Assembly (NCBI GenBank): GCA_021647315.1
Contig: JAKIUY010000001.1
Location: forward strand, 56,396 to 120,395
Source: Victivallaceae bacterium
GTDB taxonomy: Bacteria > Verrucomicrobiota > Lentisphaeria > Victivallales > Victivallaceae
Direction of reading: 5' to 3'
DNA: 64,000 bases
The notes beneath the pieces are model-generated. The model was not told the DNA's origin and searched no databases. It saw nothing but the letters and a program-made list of their open reading frames with translations. The translations under genes and the position numbers were made by a program. Below are positions 19,008 to 28,054 of the stretch, piece by piece; positions within the stretch are counted from its first letter, which is position 1, and the number at the start of each line of letters is the position of its first letter.

Positions 19008-19223
19008 TATAAATTAAGGTAGATTAAATGCAAGGTATAATAAATTTAGATTTCTACTTTTAATCAGTAAAAATAATGTATCACCATCTAAGGACTCACA
19101 AAAAAATAACTTGGAGTCTTTGTTTGGCTGCGAACCGCTACTCTTCGTTACGAAAATATTTATATAGTTCTATTATGTAAACACTTTCGTGCCTTGATTA
19201 GCAATCCGCGTCCAGCGCAAAAC
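19008..19223. other. Gene-free stretch before the small minus-strand frame
   Basis: AT-rich, no gene seen on either strand. A short phrase around 19230-19245 (TTATTTTTGAGTGAGT) recurs at 32009-32024, so part of it belongs to the dispersed intergenic repeats. Confidence 0.5.
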
Positions 19224-19436
19224 TCACCAAGTTATTTTTGAGTGAGTTCTAAATATGCCTTCATTAATGAGAATATCATCGATTTTATTCTTAATCTGAT
19301 GAGTTGAGTGTTTTTCATACTTTTCAACGGGCTGTCTTGACCAGTCGATACTGTCAACGAGCATCGACATGGCATCTTCTTCGGAGAGAGTCTGTAAATT
19401 TTCGTCATTATCAATCATAATTTCCTGGTTAGTCAT
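19224..19436 (-). CDS. Small hypothetical protein, doubtful
   Basis: A 70-aa frame beginning MTNQEIMIDNDENL, acidic at the start and basic near the end, with no match I know. There is no clear ribosome-binding site before the ATG at 19436. The same frame stays open upstream to 19664, but that part overlaps tsaE. It may be a real small protein after tsaE or noncoding DNA. Confidence 0.25.
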   Translation of the reverse strand: MTNQEIMIDNDENLQTLSEEDAMSMLVDSIDWSRQPVEKYEKHSTHQIKNKIDDILINEGIFRTHSKITW

Positions 19437-19539
19437 ATCAGTGCTTTTGTTAATATTTATGTTGCTATCTAACAGCTCAAAAGTAATAAAGTGTAGGTTT
19501 GACCCCCGTCTTTGCCCGTGAAAGCTTTCCGTCTGCTTC

Positions 19540-20016
19540 TCATAAATTTGCAGTGGTTTTACCGTTTTGAATAATAGGAGTTGCAATCCTGCAAATTTCG
19601 CGATGCCCGGAATCCAGATGTTTGATTTGAAGATGAATGGTATGTTCCGGCAAGATTCCGGCAATACGTTCAGGCCACTCTACTATTGCCCAGGCTAATG
19701 TATCTTCCAGATATTCATTCACGCCGAAAGCCAATGCGGCATTCTCGTCGTTGATACGATAAAGATCTAAATGAAAAAACCAGCCGGACGCGAGTTGATA
19801 TTCCTGGATTATGGTATAGGTAGGACTGGAGACTGGTTCCTGAACTCCCAGCCCACGGGCGAAGCCACGTGAAAAAACAGTTTTTCCCGCACCCAGATCA
19901 CCGTGCAGGGCGATAACACCGCCGAGCGGTATAGTTTTTGCCAATTGAGCCGCGATATTTTCAGTTTCCTCTTCTGAACTGGAAACAATAGGGCTGTTTT
20001 TAAGTATTATGTTCAT
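19540..20016 (-). CDS. tsaE: TsaE, tRNA threonylcarbamoyladenosine biosynthesis ATPase
   Basis: 158 aa. P-loop ATPase working with TsaB and TsaD to form t6A at position 37 of ANN-decoding tRNAs. Walker A is HGDLGAGKT near residues 38-46, followed by the family block SSPTYTIIQEY and HLDLYRI, then the WPERI motif. The gene overlaps the 3' end of thiL by 17 bases, so both are on one minus-strand transcript. Confidence 0.94.
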   Translation of the reverse strand: MNIILKNSPIVSSSEEETENIAAQLAKTIPLGGVIALHGDLGAGKTVFSRGFARGLGVQEPVSSPTYTIIQEYQLASGWFFHLDLYRINDENAALAFGVNEYLEDTLAWAIVEWPERIAGILPEHTIHLQIKHLDSGHREICRIATPIIQNGKTTANL

Positions 20017-20914
20017 AGCCTTTGTTGGTTGAATTACTTAAGTTTTTACCGGATGAGTCATAAATTGTTCCGTTACCGGAATTGGTAAACTCTCCAATAC
20101 AGGTAATCCGAGTTGTGGGGAAATTCCATCTCTTTTCCATTTTTTCTGCAATTTCTTTCGGAACGGCGAATAACAGTTCGTAATCTTCGCCATTCGTAAG
20201 TGCAGAGTCAATATCTGCTCCGTTGCGTAATGGAATTTTTTCAAGTTTCAGAACTACATCCAACTGTGAGGCTACTGCCATTCGTTCAAGATCAAGCAGG
20301 AGCCCATCACTGACATCAATTGCCGCTATAGTGTATTCGCCAGCCAACCAGCTGCCTTCAGTGAGGCGTGGGATAAAGTCAAGGTGGTGTTCAGTCGCAA
20401 AAGAGTTGCCGAAACAACCGGTGCAATAGAGCAGGTCGCCAGCTCTGGCATTACTGCGCAGACAGATATTTTTTTGCTTAACCCGTCCGGTAATCGAGAG
20501 TGACAGTATTTCGCCATCACCGGTAAAGTTATCTGGCAGTGTTGCCAGGTCGCCACCGCAGATCGAAATATTAAACTGTTGTGCAGCTTCATTCAGACCG
20601 CGATAAAACTCAAGAAACCATGCTTCATCATCACGTGATGAGGCGATAGTCAGCACTGCATAAGATGGAGTTCCGCCCATGGCCGCAATATCGCTTAAGT
20701 TGCGTTTTAATAATTTGGCTGCCACTTTTGCGGGTGGCGTGTCCGGCAGATAGTGGATGTCGCTGATTAACTGGTCGGCGGCAAGCAACAGTAAACTGTC
20801 ACCGTTTTCCACTGCTGCACAGTCATCGCCGGGACCGACGACAACATCACGACATTGTTTCAGACTGGGTAGAATTTTTTTCAGTAATTTCAATTCATTC
20901 ACTAAATTATTCAT
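20000..20914 (-). CDS. thiL: ThiL, thiamine-monophosphate kinase
   Basis: Phosphorylates thiamine monophosphate to the diphosphate cofactor. 304 aa with the AIR-synthase/ThiL fold: GPGDDCAAVE near residue 27, the substrate and metal residues in AADQLISDIHY, LLKRNLSDIAAMGG, GGDLATL, AAIDVSDGLLLDLERM and TNGEDYELLFA. The tsaE start lies within its end. A 16-bp inverted repeat is just upstream (20932-20986). Confidence 0.94.
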   Translation of the reverse strand: MNNLVNELKLLKKILPSLKQCRDVVVGPGDDCAAVENGDSLLLLAADQLISDIHYLPDTPPAKVAAKLLKRNLSDIAAMGGTPSYAVLTIASSRDDEAWFLEFYRGLNEAAQQFNISICGGDLATLPDNFTGDGEILSLSITGRVKQKNICLRSNARAGDLLYCTGCFGNSFATEHHLDFIPRLTEGSWLAGEYTIAAIDVSDGLLLDLERMAVASQLDVVLKLEKIPLRNGADIDSALTNGEDYELLFAVPKEIAEKMEKRWNFPTTRITCIGEFTNSGNGTIYDSSGKNLSNSTNKGYEHNT

Positions 20915-20931
20915 CCTATTTGATCAGGGAC

Positions 20932-21091
20932 GTTCAATGCTAACGTTTAAACACGATAAACTTACATCATAACGTCAGCATTGAACAGCCATGCCTGTTT
21001 GATGTACGGTATATTACTCGTGCTCGATTGCATACTTTCCTCGTAGGACAGCTGTTCCTGCACTGTCGCAGAGTACCGGCAACCGGTACTC
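20932..21091. repeat. Two intergenic hairpins between thiL and tsf
   Basis: The first pairs 20932-20947 with 20971-20986 (16 bp, one mismatch) directly upstream of thiL and could be a regulatory or REP hairpin. The second pairs GAGTACCGG at 21071-21079 with CCGGTACTC at 21083-21091 (9 bp, perfect, CAA loop). Neither has a T run. Confidence 0.65.
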
Positions 21092-21145
21092 ACAGGCGAG
21101 ACGCCTATGTTACTTTGCTCGTGCCCGATACCGAGCGTAGCGAAT

Positions 21146-21190
21146 TAAAAAAAAGCCCGTATGTCAGTATTTGATTGACGTACGGGCTCT
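21146..21190 (-). terminator. Rho-independent terminator of rpsB-tsf
   Basis: On the minus strand AGCCCGTACGTCA pairs with TGACATACGGGCT (one mismatch), followed at once by an eight-T run (A run 21147-21154 on the plus strand). It lies just after tsf. Confidence 0.92.
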
Positions 21191-21207
21191 TTGGGTATAG
21201 TGAACTT

Positions 21208-22005
21208 TTACAGTTCTTCGCCAATGCTCCAGCGAATGAAGCGCTTGACGGTCGCTTTCGGGGCAACTTTGTCCATTGAGCTTTTGTCATCTTTGATCCA
21301 AGGTTGTTTGGTCAGGCATACTTCTTTATACCACTTGTTGATTTTTCCCATAACGATTTTATCGATAATTTCAGCAGGTTTACCCTGCATCTGGGCTGTT
21401 GCAATCTCTTTTTCTTTGGCAATAACCTCAGCGGGGATTGCATCCGGGCTAACAAATTCCGGATTAAATGCTGCGATATGCATGCAGAGATCATTAAGGA
21501 ATTCCGCATCGCATTCACCTTCAACATCAACCATGACGCCGATACGTCCACCCTGATGCAGGTAAGAGGCTATTTTGCCGTTGGTATTCCATTTTTCAAT
21601 CCGGCGAATCTGCATATTTTCACCGATAATGGCAATCATATTGACCAGAGCATCATTTTCAGCTGCCTGAACAGTTTCACTGACATCACCATCGCAGTCG
21701 ATATCCAACGCGCGGGTTGCGACATCAGTAACAAATTTAACAAATTTTTCATTGGTTGCGGCGAAGTCGGTTTCACACAGAACTTCTGCCATTGCGCCTT
21801 TGCCGTCAATGATAGAGGTCAGGATTTTACCTTCTTTGGTTGTCCGTCCTGATTTCTTTTCAGCTTTGGCGATGCCTGACTTGCGCAGTTCGTCCAATGC
21901 CTTTTCTAAATCACCGTCAGCTTTGACGAGAGCGTTTTTACAATCCATCATACCAGCGCCGGTCTTATCACGCAATTGTTTTACTACAGATGCAGAAATT
22001 GCCAT
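21208..22005 (-). CDS. tsf: Translation elongation factor Ts
   Basis: Nucleotide-exchange factor for EF-Tu. 265 aa with the UBA-like N-terminus (VKQLRDKTGAGMMDCKNAL), the TDFAATNEKFVKF core contact block, and the dimerisation/coiled-coil part. It is near the short end of the family but complete. It follows rpsB by 142 bases, the usual pairing, and is closed by a strong terminator. Confidence 0.96.
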   Translation of the reverse strand: MAISASVVKQLRDKTGAGMMDCKNALVKADGDLEKALDELRKSGIAKAEKKSGRTTKEGKILTSIIDGKGAMAEVLCETDFAATNEKFVKFVTDVATRALDIDCDGDVSETVQAAENDALVNMIAIIGENMQIRRIEKWNTNGKIASYLHQGGRIGVMVDVEGECDAEFLNDLCMHIAAFNPEFVSPDAIPAEVIAKEKEIATAQMQGKPAEIIDKIVMGKINKWYKEVCLTKQPWIKDDKSSMDKVAPKATVKRFIRWSIGEEL

Positions 22006-22068
22006 AATTATGTTCTCCCAAATATATTTCCATACCCATTCAGGTAGGTTTCAGTTTACTTATTAACT

Positions 22069-22097
22069 TTTCCAGCTTTTACTTTAAAAGCTGGAAA
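22069..22097 (-). promoter_or_regulatory. Perfect hairpin in the rpsB-tsf spacer
   Basis: TTTCCAGCTTTTA (22069-22081) and TAAAAGCTGGAAA (22085-22097) form a 13-bp perfect stem with a 3-nt loop. No T run follows on the minus strand, so it is more likely an RNA-processing or attenuation/stability hairpin than a terminator. It could set the S2 to EF-Ts ratio. Confidence 0.6.
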
Positions 22098-22147
22098 TAG
22101 AAGTTACAGTGTTTGTAACTAGGTTATTCCAGGGTTGCCCCGGATAG

Positions 22148-23371
22148 TTATTTTGCCTCGTCAGCTTTTTCTGCGGCGGGCTTTTTCGGTGCAACTTTTT
22201 TTGTAGCAGGTTTCTTCTCTACCGCCGGTTTAGCTGCCTCTTTCTTAGCTGCCGGTTTAGCTTCAGCTGGCTTTTCCGCGGGCTTAGCTGCCTCTTTCTT
22301 GGCTGCCGGTTCAGCTTTCTTTTCCGCAGGCTTAGCGACCTCTTTCTTGGCTGCCGGTTTTTCTTCAGCTGGCTTTTCCGCAGGCTTGGCGACCTCTTTC
22401 TGGGCTGCCGGTTTTTCTTCAGCTTTCTTTTCCGCAGGCTTAGTGGCGGCTTTTTTTGCTGCTGCTTGTTCAGTTACTTTTTTATCTCTGGCTACTTTTT
22501 CAGCATTTTTTCTTTCAGCTGTTTTTTTAGCTTTAGCCTCTTTTTTAGCCTTTTCCTTTTCCGCTTCTTTTTGGATTCTCATCTCTTTTTCGATTTTTTC
22601 TTTTTCGGCTTTTTCTTCAGCCGCTTTTTTGTCAGCCGCAGCTTTGGCAGCTTCCTGAGCCACTTTTTCTTCAACGATACGTTTCTTATTCAGTTCGCTT
22701 GCTACTTTTATAGAATCAATCATAACATCCATAATGACTTTAATTGATTTTACGGCATCATCATTGGCGGCAATCGGATAGTCAATGTTTTCCGGATTAC
22801 TATTGGTATCAACAATCGCGACAGTCGGGATTTTAAGTTTCTGGGCTTCACGGACCGCAATATCATCATGGCAGACATCAACAATAACCATTACATCCGG
22901 CAGTTTTTTCATTGACGCAATACCATCAAGGTTGCGATGCAGCTTTGTGTTACGGCGATTCATGGACGCTATTTCTTTCTTCTTAAGTCCCTTAATATCA
23001 TCTGAACCCAAACTCTTGTCAAGTTCATGCATTTTTTCGATGCTTTTGCGAATCGTCTGATTATTGGTCAGGGTGCCACCGAGCCAACGGGTGGCGATGT
23101 AGTACATATCGGTATTTTCAGATGCTTCCTGAATTATTTGCTGAGCCTGACGTTTAGTCCCGACAAAAAGAACATTGCCACCATTCATGACAATCCGCTG
23201 CAGGAAATTGCAGGCATCATTAATCTGATGCATGGTTTTGGTCAGGTCAATTATTGATATACCATTTTTTGCTCCATAGACAAAATCTTTCATCTTAGGG
23301 TTCCAACGCTTAGTCTGATGTCCGAAATGACATCCGGCTTCCAACAGGTCTTTGATAGTTACTTTTGCCAT
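22148..23371 (-). CDS. rpsB: Ribosomal protein S2 with a long Lys/Ala/Pro-rich C-terminal extension
   Basis: The first 230 residues are a normal S2 (LLEAGCHFGHQTKRWNPKM, RWLGGTLTNNQTI, PDVMVIVDVCHDDIAVREA, NSNPENIDYPIAAND). Beyond this lie about 177 extra residues: first a charged, probably coiled-coil stretch rich in KAEEKAEKEKIEKE, then low-complexity PAEKPAEEKPAAKKE-type repeats. Standard S2 ends near residue 240. I start at ATG 23371 with GGAG 8 bases upstream; a TTG directly before is an alternative. It is the first gene of the tsf operon. The tail is encoded by repetitive DNA (about 22200-22450) and could vary in length between strains. Confidence 0.95.
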   Translation of the reverse strand: MAKVTIKDLLEAGCHFGHQTKRWNPKMKDFVYGAKNGISIIDLTKTMHQINDACNFLQRIVMNGGNVLFVGTKRQAQQIIQEASENTDMYYIATRWLGGTLTNNQTIRKSIEKMHELDKSLGSDDIKGLKKKEIASMNRRNTKLHRNLDGIASMKKLPDVMVIVDVCHDDIAVREAQKLKIPTVAIVDTNSNPENIDYPIAANDDAVKSIKVIMDVMIDSIKVASELNKKRIVEEKVAQEAAKAAADKKAAEEKAEKEKIEKEMRIQKEAEKEKAKKEAKAKKTAERKNAEKVARDKKVTEQAAAKKAATKPAEKKAEEKPAAQKEVAKPAEKPAEEKPAAKKEVAKPAEKKAEPAAKKEAAKPAEKPAEAKPAAKKEAAKPAVEKKPATKKVAPKKPAAEKADEAK

Positions 23372-23465
23372 CAATAGTCTCCAGTTCTTTTTGAAATCTT
23401 TTCCACGCCAGCAAATTTGGTTAGTTAATTATAAAGTCAATGTCCAACAGTGACTTTTTGCCGTA

Positions 23466-23480
23466 CGGGAAGACTTCCCG
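23466..23480 (-). promoter_or_regulatory. Palindrome in the rpsB leader
   Basis: CGGGAAG-A-CTTCCCG is a perfect 7+1+7 palindrome about 95 bases upstream of rpsB. It might be a leader hairpin or an operator; the sequence alone cannot decide. The rest of the 420-base gap holds no gene. Confidence 0.4.
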
Positions 23481-23636
23481 GGTTTAGTTATTTTACTTCA
23501 GTAGCCCCACATAATGTGAACTACTACAATTAAAGAACTGGTAAGATAGCTCTTTTTTGCTGTTGTGCAAGAAAAATTATGAAAAAAACCGCAATAAGTG
23601 AGTAGATTTTTCCCAATTTGCTGATACAGTTTCAAG

Positions 23637-23782
23637 TATACCTGTAACGGGTAAGTTCTAGTCGGGTTTTCAGCTGTTATCTGTAAATATACCGGCTTAG
23701 GTTGAAACCTTAACTTTAATTTTTTTATTTGAGTATAAAATAGTTCAGAAAACTGACTGAAAACTACCCATAATTGGGTATA
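23637..23782 (+). promoter_or_regulatory. Upstream element of ftsA, shared with the Ehr operon
   Basis: Bases 23698-23782 align base for base in length with the minus strand of 60689-60772 upstream of the hydrogenase-like operon, in the same orientation to the gene. Both start TAGGTTGAA, share ATTTGAG and end with AAAACTACCCATAA.TGGGTATA. The end contains a TACCCA..TGGGTA palindrome. A weaker related palindrome is at 23637-23653. It could be an operator with promoter or a small mobile repeat. Confidence 0.6.
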
Positions 23783-23805
23783 AAATAATGTAGGTAGTGT
23801 TTGAG

Positions 23806-25083
23806 ATGTTTAATCAGAAAAATATTATAACCGCAGTTGAAATTGGTACTTCAAAAATAGCTGTCCTGGTCGGCGAAGTGAACCAGGAAGGTAAAGTATC
23901 TATCATCGGCTTTCATGAAAATCCGTCAAACGGAACTGTCTGCAAAGGTGAAATTGTCGAAATGGATCGGTTGCTCGCTATTCTAAGCGAAACGATTGCC
24001 ACTGCAGACCAGGCGGGGGGGCACATGATTGGCAGAAGTACAATATATGTCGCGGTGACCAGTTCAGGCATCAATTCCCAACAGGGCGAAGGGGTTGTTT
24101 ATATCGAATCCCCAGATCGTCAAGTCAGCGAAAATGATGTGAGTAATGCGATTGAAAATGCGACCGGCAAACATATAAAAGCCGGCTTAGTTCACCTTGG
24201 AACCTTTGACTCGTTTTTCAGCCTTGACGGAATTCGTAAAGTCGCCGATCCGGTTAACCAGAAAGCCAGTAAGCTTGAAGCCAATATTCATCTGCTTTAC
24301 GGCGATGAAAAACGGATTGAAAATTTCAAATCTGCAGTATATGCCGCCGGATTTGATCAGGAGGCCATGCCGGTTTTCAGTCCGATAGCCGATCTGTTCG
24401 GAGTGCTCAGTGAAGATGAAAAAGAACATGGTGTCTTGATGGTCAATATGGGTGCCGGAACCACTGAATATATCGTTTTCCATAATTTCGGTGTTATGCT
24501 CAGCGGAGTATTGCCGGTTGGACTTGAGCATCTGGCTAATGACCTTTCACTTGGACTTAATCTGCATATTAATACCTGTCGCAAGTTGTTGCAGGAACCG
24601 ACTATTGCCGAACATCAGCGGTCCGGTGCCGGTTACATTCAAATCCAGGAAAAGAATTTATCAGGCGGACGACAGGTTCCGCTGAACTCAATTGAAAAGA
24701 TTATCGATCTGCGGCTGCGCGAGACATTCGGCATTATTAAACATCGGGTGAATCAGGAAGGGCTCTATCATCATCTTGGTCGCGGCGCGATATTTACCGG
24801 AGGTGCCGCGTTGTTTGAACCGGCAGTTAAGATTTTTGGACGGGTTTTTGAGGTTCCAATTCGTATTGGACGTCCATTTGAACCAAGCGGAGCAGTAAGT
24901 GCCTTGGAAAATCCACGTTACAGTACCCTGTGGGGATTATTGAAGTGCGGTGAGTTTAATCATAACACCGCAAGTGGTAAAAACGAGACTAGTCTGGGTG
25001 GGTTGCTGGTCAATGGTTTGGATAATGCAGCCAATTCTCTTTTTAAAAAACTTGGTAATATTAAAAAGGCAATTAAATTTTAA
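23806..25083 (+). CDS. ftsA: FtsA, actin-like cell-division protein
   Basis: Membrane tether and activator of FtsZ. The actin-fold phosphate loop AVEIGTSKIAVLVGE is at the N-terminus, the 1C domain covers about residues 85-165, and MVNMGAGTTEYIVF and IFTGGAALFEP form phosphate-2 and adenosine motifs. I start at ATG 23806 (MFNQKNI); a GTG at 23797 adds three residues and is possible. The C-terminus ends in FKKLGNIKKAIKF, a basic amphipathic tail fitting the membrane-targeting helix. The ftsZ gene follows after a repeat-filled gap. Confidence 0.92.
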   Translation: MFNQKNIITAVEIGTSKIAVLVGEVNQEGKVSIIGFHENPSNGTVCKGEIVEMDRLLAILSETIATADQAGGHMIGRSTIYVAVTSSGINSQQGEGVVYIESPDRQVSENDVSNAIENATGKHIKAGLVHLGTFDSFFSLDGIRKVADPVNQKASKLEANIHLLYGDEKRIENFKSAVYAAGFDQEAMPVFSPIADLFGVLSEDEKEHGVLMVNMGAGTTEYIVFHNFGVMLSGVLPVGLEHLANDLSLGLNLHINTCRKLLQEPTIAEHQRSGAGYIQIQEKNLSGGRQVPLNSIEKIIDLRLRETFGIIKHRVNQEGLYHHLGRGAIFTGGAALFEPAVKIFGRVFEVPIRIGRPFEPSGAVSALENPRYSTLWGLLKCGEFNHNTASGKNETSLGGLLVNGLDNAANSLFKKLGNIKKAIKF

Positions 25084-25259
25084 ACAGACGTTCGTCTGGC
25101 TCGTACCGCTTCAAACTCCGTAGCTGTCGCTGCTACGGAAGCGGACGTGTTAATAAAGTTTTGACACAAAATGACAAGACTTTATAAGTAAGTGACTACA
25201 GACGTTTGTCTGGCTTGTACTGCTTCAAACTCCGCGACTATCGTCGCTACGGAAGCAGA
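25084..25259. repeat. Two tandem 62-bp stem-loop repeats between ftsA and ftsZ
   Basis: Copies 25084-25145 and 25198-25259 are about 80-85 percent identical by eye. Each folds on CCGTAG/CTACGG and GCTT/AAGC arms. They are inverted relatives of the elements at 11277 and 31579. An AATGACAAGACTTTAT phrase between them matches, inverted, the CTTGTCATTTTTGG phrase beside copy 1. Confidence 0.85.
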
Positions 25260-25341
25260 AAAAGCAAATTATGTCAAAAGTGTTGTACATGTCAGGCGCC
25301 AAGTGCCTAAAATTATATGTTATATAGGTGAAATAAACAGC

Positions 25342-26517
25342 GTGAATAATCATAATGTTACAGTAATCGGACTCGGTAATTCCGGGTGTAAAACGATTAA
25401 TCGTCTTGCCGGTATGAAAAACAGTCAATGGCTGAAGCTGGTTGCCTTTGATACTGATAAACAGTCAATTGATGAATGTAACTGCGAGCATAAATTTGTG
25501 GTGGCGGAAAGCTGGCACCATGGTAAAGGCTGTGGCGGTGAGGTTTTGAAAGGGCAGCGTTCGATTGCCCGTGAACGCAAGTGTATCAGTGAGGCAATTG
25601 CCGGTTCATCGCTGGTGATTGTGACGGGTGGACTTGGCGGTGGTACTGCGACTGGCGGCATGCCGGTTTTTGCCAGTGAAGCTGCTAATTGCGGTATTCC
25701 GACGGTTTTTGTTTTGACGACGCCATTTATTTTTGAAGGGGTTCAGAAAGCAAAATTGGCAGATGTCAGTATAAATGAACTGTTGCCGACTGCTGATGTA
25801 GTTATCTGCCTGCCTAATGATCTGCTGTTCTCTACGCTCTCTGCTGATGTGCCGGCGGTTGAGGCATTTGAACATGCCTCAAACGAAGTTGCCGGGACGT
25901 TGCTCGGTATTGCTGAAATAATGCGCTGTAAAAATTTATTTGCCGCAGATCTGCCGGATTTTCAGTCAATTATCAGTCGCCGCAAAGGTGTGTGTGCAGT
26001 CGGAGTAGGGATTGCCGCGGAAAGTGATAGCCTGGATCGTTGTCACCTAGCACTTGAAAGAATGCTCGCATCACCGTTTATGGGTGGTATTAAACACCTC
26101 GAAAATGCCGATGCCGTGCTCTTGATTCTGGTTGGTGGTGATGATTTGCAGTTGGGTGAAATGAAGAAAACCCTGGAAAGTGTTGAGAAATTTATTAACC
26201 CGCGTGCCAAGATTATTGTTGGCAGCAAAACAGATCCGGGTTATAACGGTTCTGTTCAGTTGACCGCGATCGCCATGAAGTTTGATGAACAAATTCCGCT
26301 ACCGGAAACGCCTAGTCTGCCAAGACCGCATCCCGTTATAGTTCAGCCGGTAAGCCATTCAACACCACAGCAAAGTGAACTGATTCAAGTTGATCTGCCG
26401 TTACAAAATATTTCCAAGGGTATTTTTCTGAATACAACCCCGGTCACCTATAATGGCGAAGACCTGGATATTCCGACCCACCAGCGTCAGGCGATTAATA
26501 TTGATACCGGTGAATAA
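25342..26517 (+). CDS. ftsZ: FtsZ, divergent tubulin-like division GTPase
   Basis: I place the start at GTG 25342, with AGGTGA 10 bases upstream, giving VNNHNVTVIGLGNSGCKTINR and 391 aa. The open frame back to 25192 is made of intergenic repeat and has no good start. The tubulin signature reads GLGGGTATGG instead of the usual GMGGGTGTGA. The T7-loop catalytic pair is DLPD near residues 203-206 but lacks the preceding Asn of the common NLDFAD form. The C-terminal peptide LDIPTHQRQA resembles the usual DIPAFLRRQ partner-binding tail. GTP binding and polymerisation are expected but may have unusual kinetics. Confidence 0.9.
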   Translation: MNNHNVTVIGLGNSGCKTINRLAGMKNSQWLKLVAFDTDKQSIDECNCEHKFVVAESWHHGKGCGGEVLKGQRSIARERKCISEAIAGSSLVIVTGGLGGGTATGGMPVFASEAANCGIPTVFVLTTPFIFEGVQKAKLADVSINELLPTADVVICLPNDLLFSTLSADVPAVEAFEHASNEVAGTLLGIAEIMRCKNLFAADLPDFQSIISRRKGVCAVGVGIAAESDSLDRCHLALERMLASPFMGGIKHLENADAVLLILVGGDDLQLGEMKKTLESVEKFINPRAKIIVGSKTDPGYNGSVQLTAIAMKFDEQIPLPETPSLPRPHPVIVQPVSHSTPQQSELIQVDLPLQNISKGIFLNTTPVTYNGEDLDIPTHQRQAINIDTGE

Positions 26518-26650
26518 TGCGGGAAGAATATTCTGACAGGATTACTGGATAATTATGATAAAAAGCTTTGCGGGAATTTTTGATCTTTGCCGGTATCTTT
26601 TGATTTTGTGCTCATTCACATAGCTGTCGCTATGATCAATCGCTAAAAAA

Positions 26651-26711
26651 TCAAAATATACTCGCTAAAAATCATGCTCGCGCTGGACTTTTGAAACTAC
26701 CTCTACAGTAG
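26651..26711. repeat. Flanking repeat, left copy (before M28 peptidase)
   Basis: Shares TCAAAATATACTCGC, TGCTCGCGCTGGACTTTTG and TACCTCT..AGTAG with 28055-28124. The two copies are in direct orientation on either side of the peptidase gene. Confidence 0.8.
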
Positions 26712-26730
26712 ACTAATTGGAGATGGATAA

Positions 26731-27918
26731 ATGCATATTTATGAACGCTGTGCTTACTTAGCAAATGAAATCGGCTATCGCTGGATTGGTTCTGACGGTG
26801 AAAAAAATGCAGGCGATTGGATTGAAGGCCTGTTCCGTGAAATGGGATTGAACGTTGAGAGACCTGAAATTGATTGCCCGGCCTGGGATTATCAGAATAC
26901 TGAACTAATTGTTGCTGGTAAACTTTTTGCCTCTGATGCGCAAATGTTCAGCCCCGGTTGCGATGTGGCAGGAGAACTCATACAGGTAATGCCACAGGCA
27001 GATACCACTATTCCTGTGGACGTTACCGGCAAGATTGCCATGATTAAAGAATCAGACACCCTGAATACCAGCGTGTACAAAAATGGGGTTCTTTTCCGCA
27101 ATGCCCTGCTCGACTCACTTAAAGCTGCCGGGGTGCTTGCAGTCATCATTATCAGTACCCTGGAAGAGACCTATGCGACCAAGATGTTTCGCAATCCCGA
27201 TTCAACTCTGCCCTGCACAGCAGTCAACCGGAAAGATGGTGAGCTGTTACTGGCTAAAACAGGTGAAATAGCCGAGCTGAAAATTGTTGCTAGGCAACGC
27301 CAGGGGAAAACTTCATACATTTCAGCGGAAATCGGCCCGGCGGATGCACCGATATGCATCATTGCTACCCACTTTGATGCTGCACCAATATCCAAAGCTG
27401 CGGTTGATAATGCTTCGGGAGTTGCAGTTATGTTGGCACTGGCTGAATATTTTGCCGAAAATCCACCTGAATCGGTCAGATTCCGCTTTATGTCATTCGG
27501 CGGACATGAATATGGCGGTCTTGATATGTGTGGATTTACCTCAAAATATTATGCAAAACATCATTCTGATGAATTACTGAAAATTAAATACCTATTACAT
27601 CTTGATGTTGTAGGGATAAAAAATTCTGATCCCGTAATAGAGGTAAAAGGAGACAGTAACTTACTTGATGAAACCATCAAACTTTTTGCGTCAGACCCGC
27701 GCATCACACCTGAAGAATATAATGGGTTTGTTGGTGCGGATTTTGGTGCTTTTATGCGTGAGGGGGTTCCATGTATCATGTTGGGGAGTTCCCCAACCGA
27801 AAAAAACGAATATGTAACTACCGCATACCATTCTCCTCTGGATGATATGCGATGGATTGGCACCGATGGTGAATTAGACCGAACATTTGACGCAGCATTG
27901 ACCATGCTAATTCGATAA
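26731..27918 (+). CDS. M28-family zinc aminopeptidase
   Basis: 395 aa. Two-zinc exopeptidase: ATHFDA (His and Asp ligands) near residue 212, AVDNASG (bridging Asp), FGGHEYGGLDMCG (Glu catalytic region), HLDVVG and a late YHSPLDDM (final His ligand). An insert at about residues 70-180 resembles a PA-type domain. There is no signal peptide, so it is probably cytoplasmic. GGAG precedes the ATG. The gene is isolated between direct repeats at 26651 and 28055, like a cassette. Substrate unknown. Confidence 0.85.
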   Translation: MHIYERCAYLANEIGYRWIGSDGEKNAGDWIEGLFREMGLNVERPEIDCPAWDYQNTELIVAGKLFASDAQMFSPGCDVAGELIQVMPQADTTIPVDVTGKIAMIKESDTLNTSVYKNGVLFRNALLDSLKAAGVLAVIIISTLEETYATKMFRNPDSTLPCTAVNRKDGELLLAKTGEIAELKIVARQRQGKTSYISAEIGPADAPICIIATHFDAAPISKAAVDNASGVAVMLALAEYFAENPPESVRFRFMSFGGHEYGGLDMCGFTSKYYAKHHSDELLKIKYLLHLDVVGIKNSDPVIEVKGDSNLLDETIKLFASDPRITPEEYNGFVGADFGAFMREGVPCIMLGSSPTEKNEYVTTAYHSPLDDMRWIGTDGELDRTFDAALTMLIR

Positions 27919-28054
27919 TACCGCAGGAGTCTAATTTTTGTAAGACAGATGCTGCTGTAAGACACGTTCAAAGTCACGTGGCGCTGTCATAAGCAACTAA
28001 AGACAGCCTGAAAGTACTGTCATACTGGGCAACTATGCATCCAAGCACAATGCG

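Noticed and set aside
22299..22747. Long plus-strand frames opposite the end of rpsB
   Set aside because: They are the mirror of the Lys/Ala/Pro repeat tail (Ser/Ala/Phe-rich low complexity) and have no start signal.
25192..25341. Fifty-residue N-terminal extension of FtsZ
   Set aside because: The codons come from a 62-bp intergenic repeat; AGGTGA places the start at GTG 25342.
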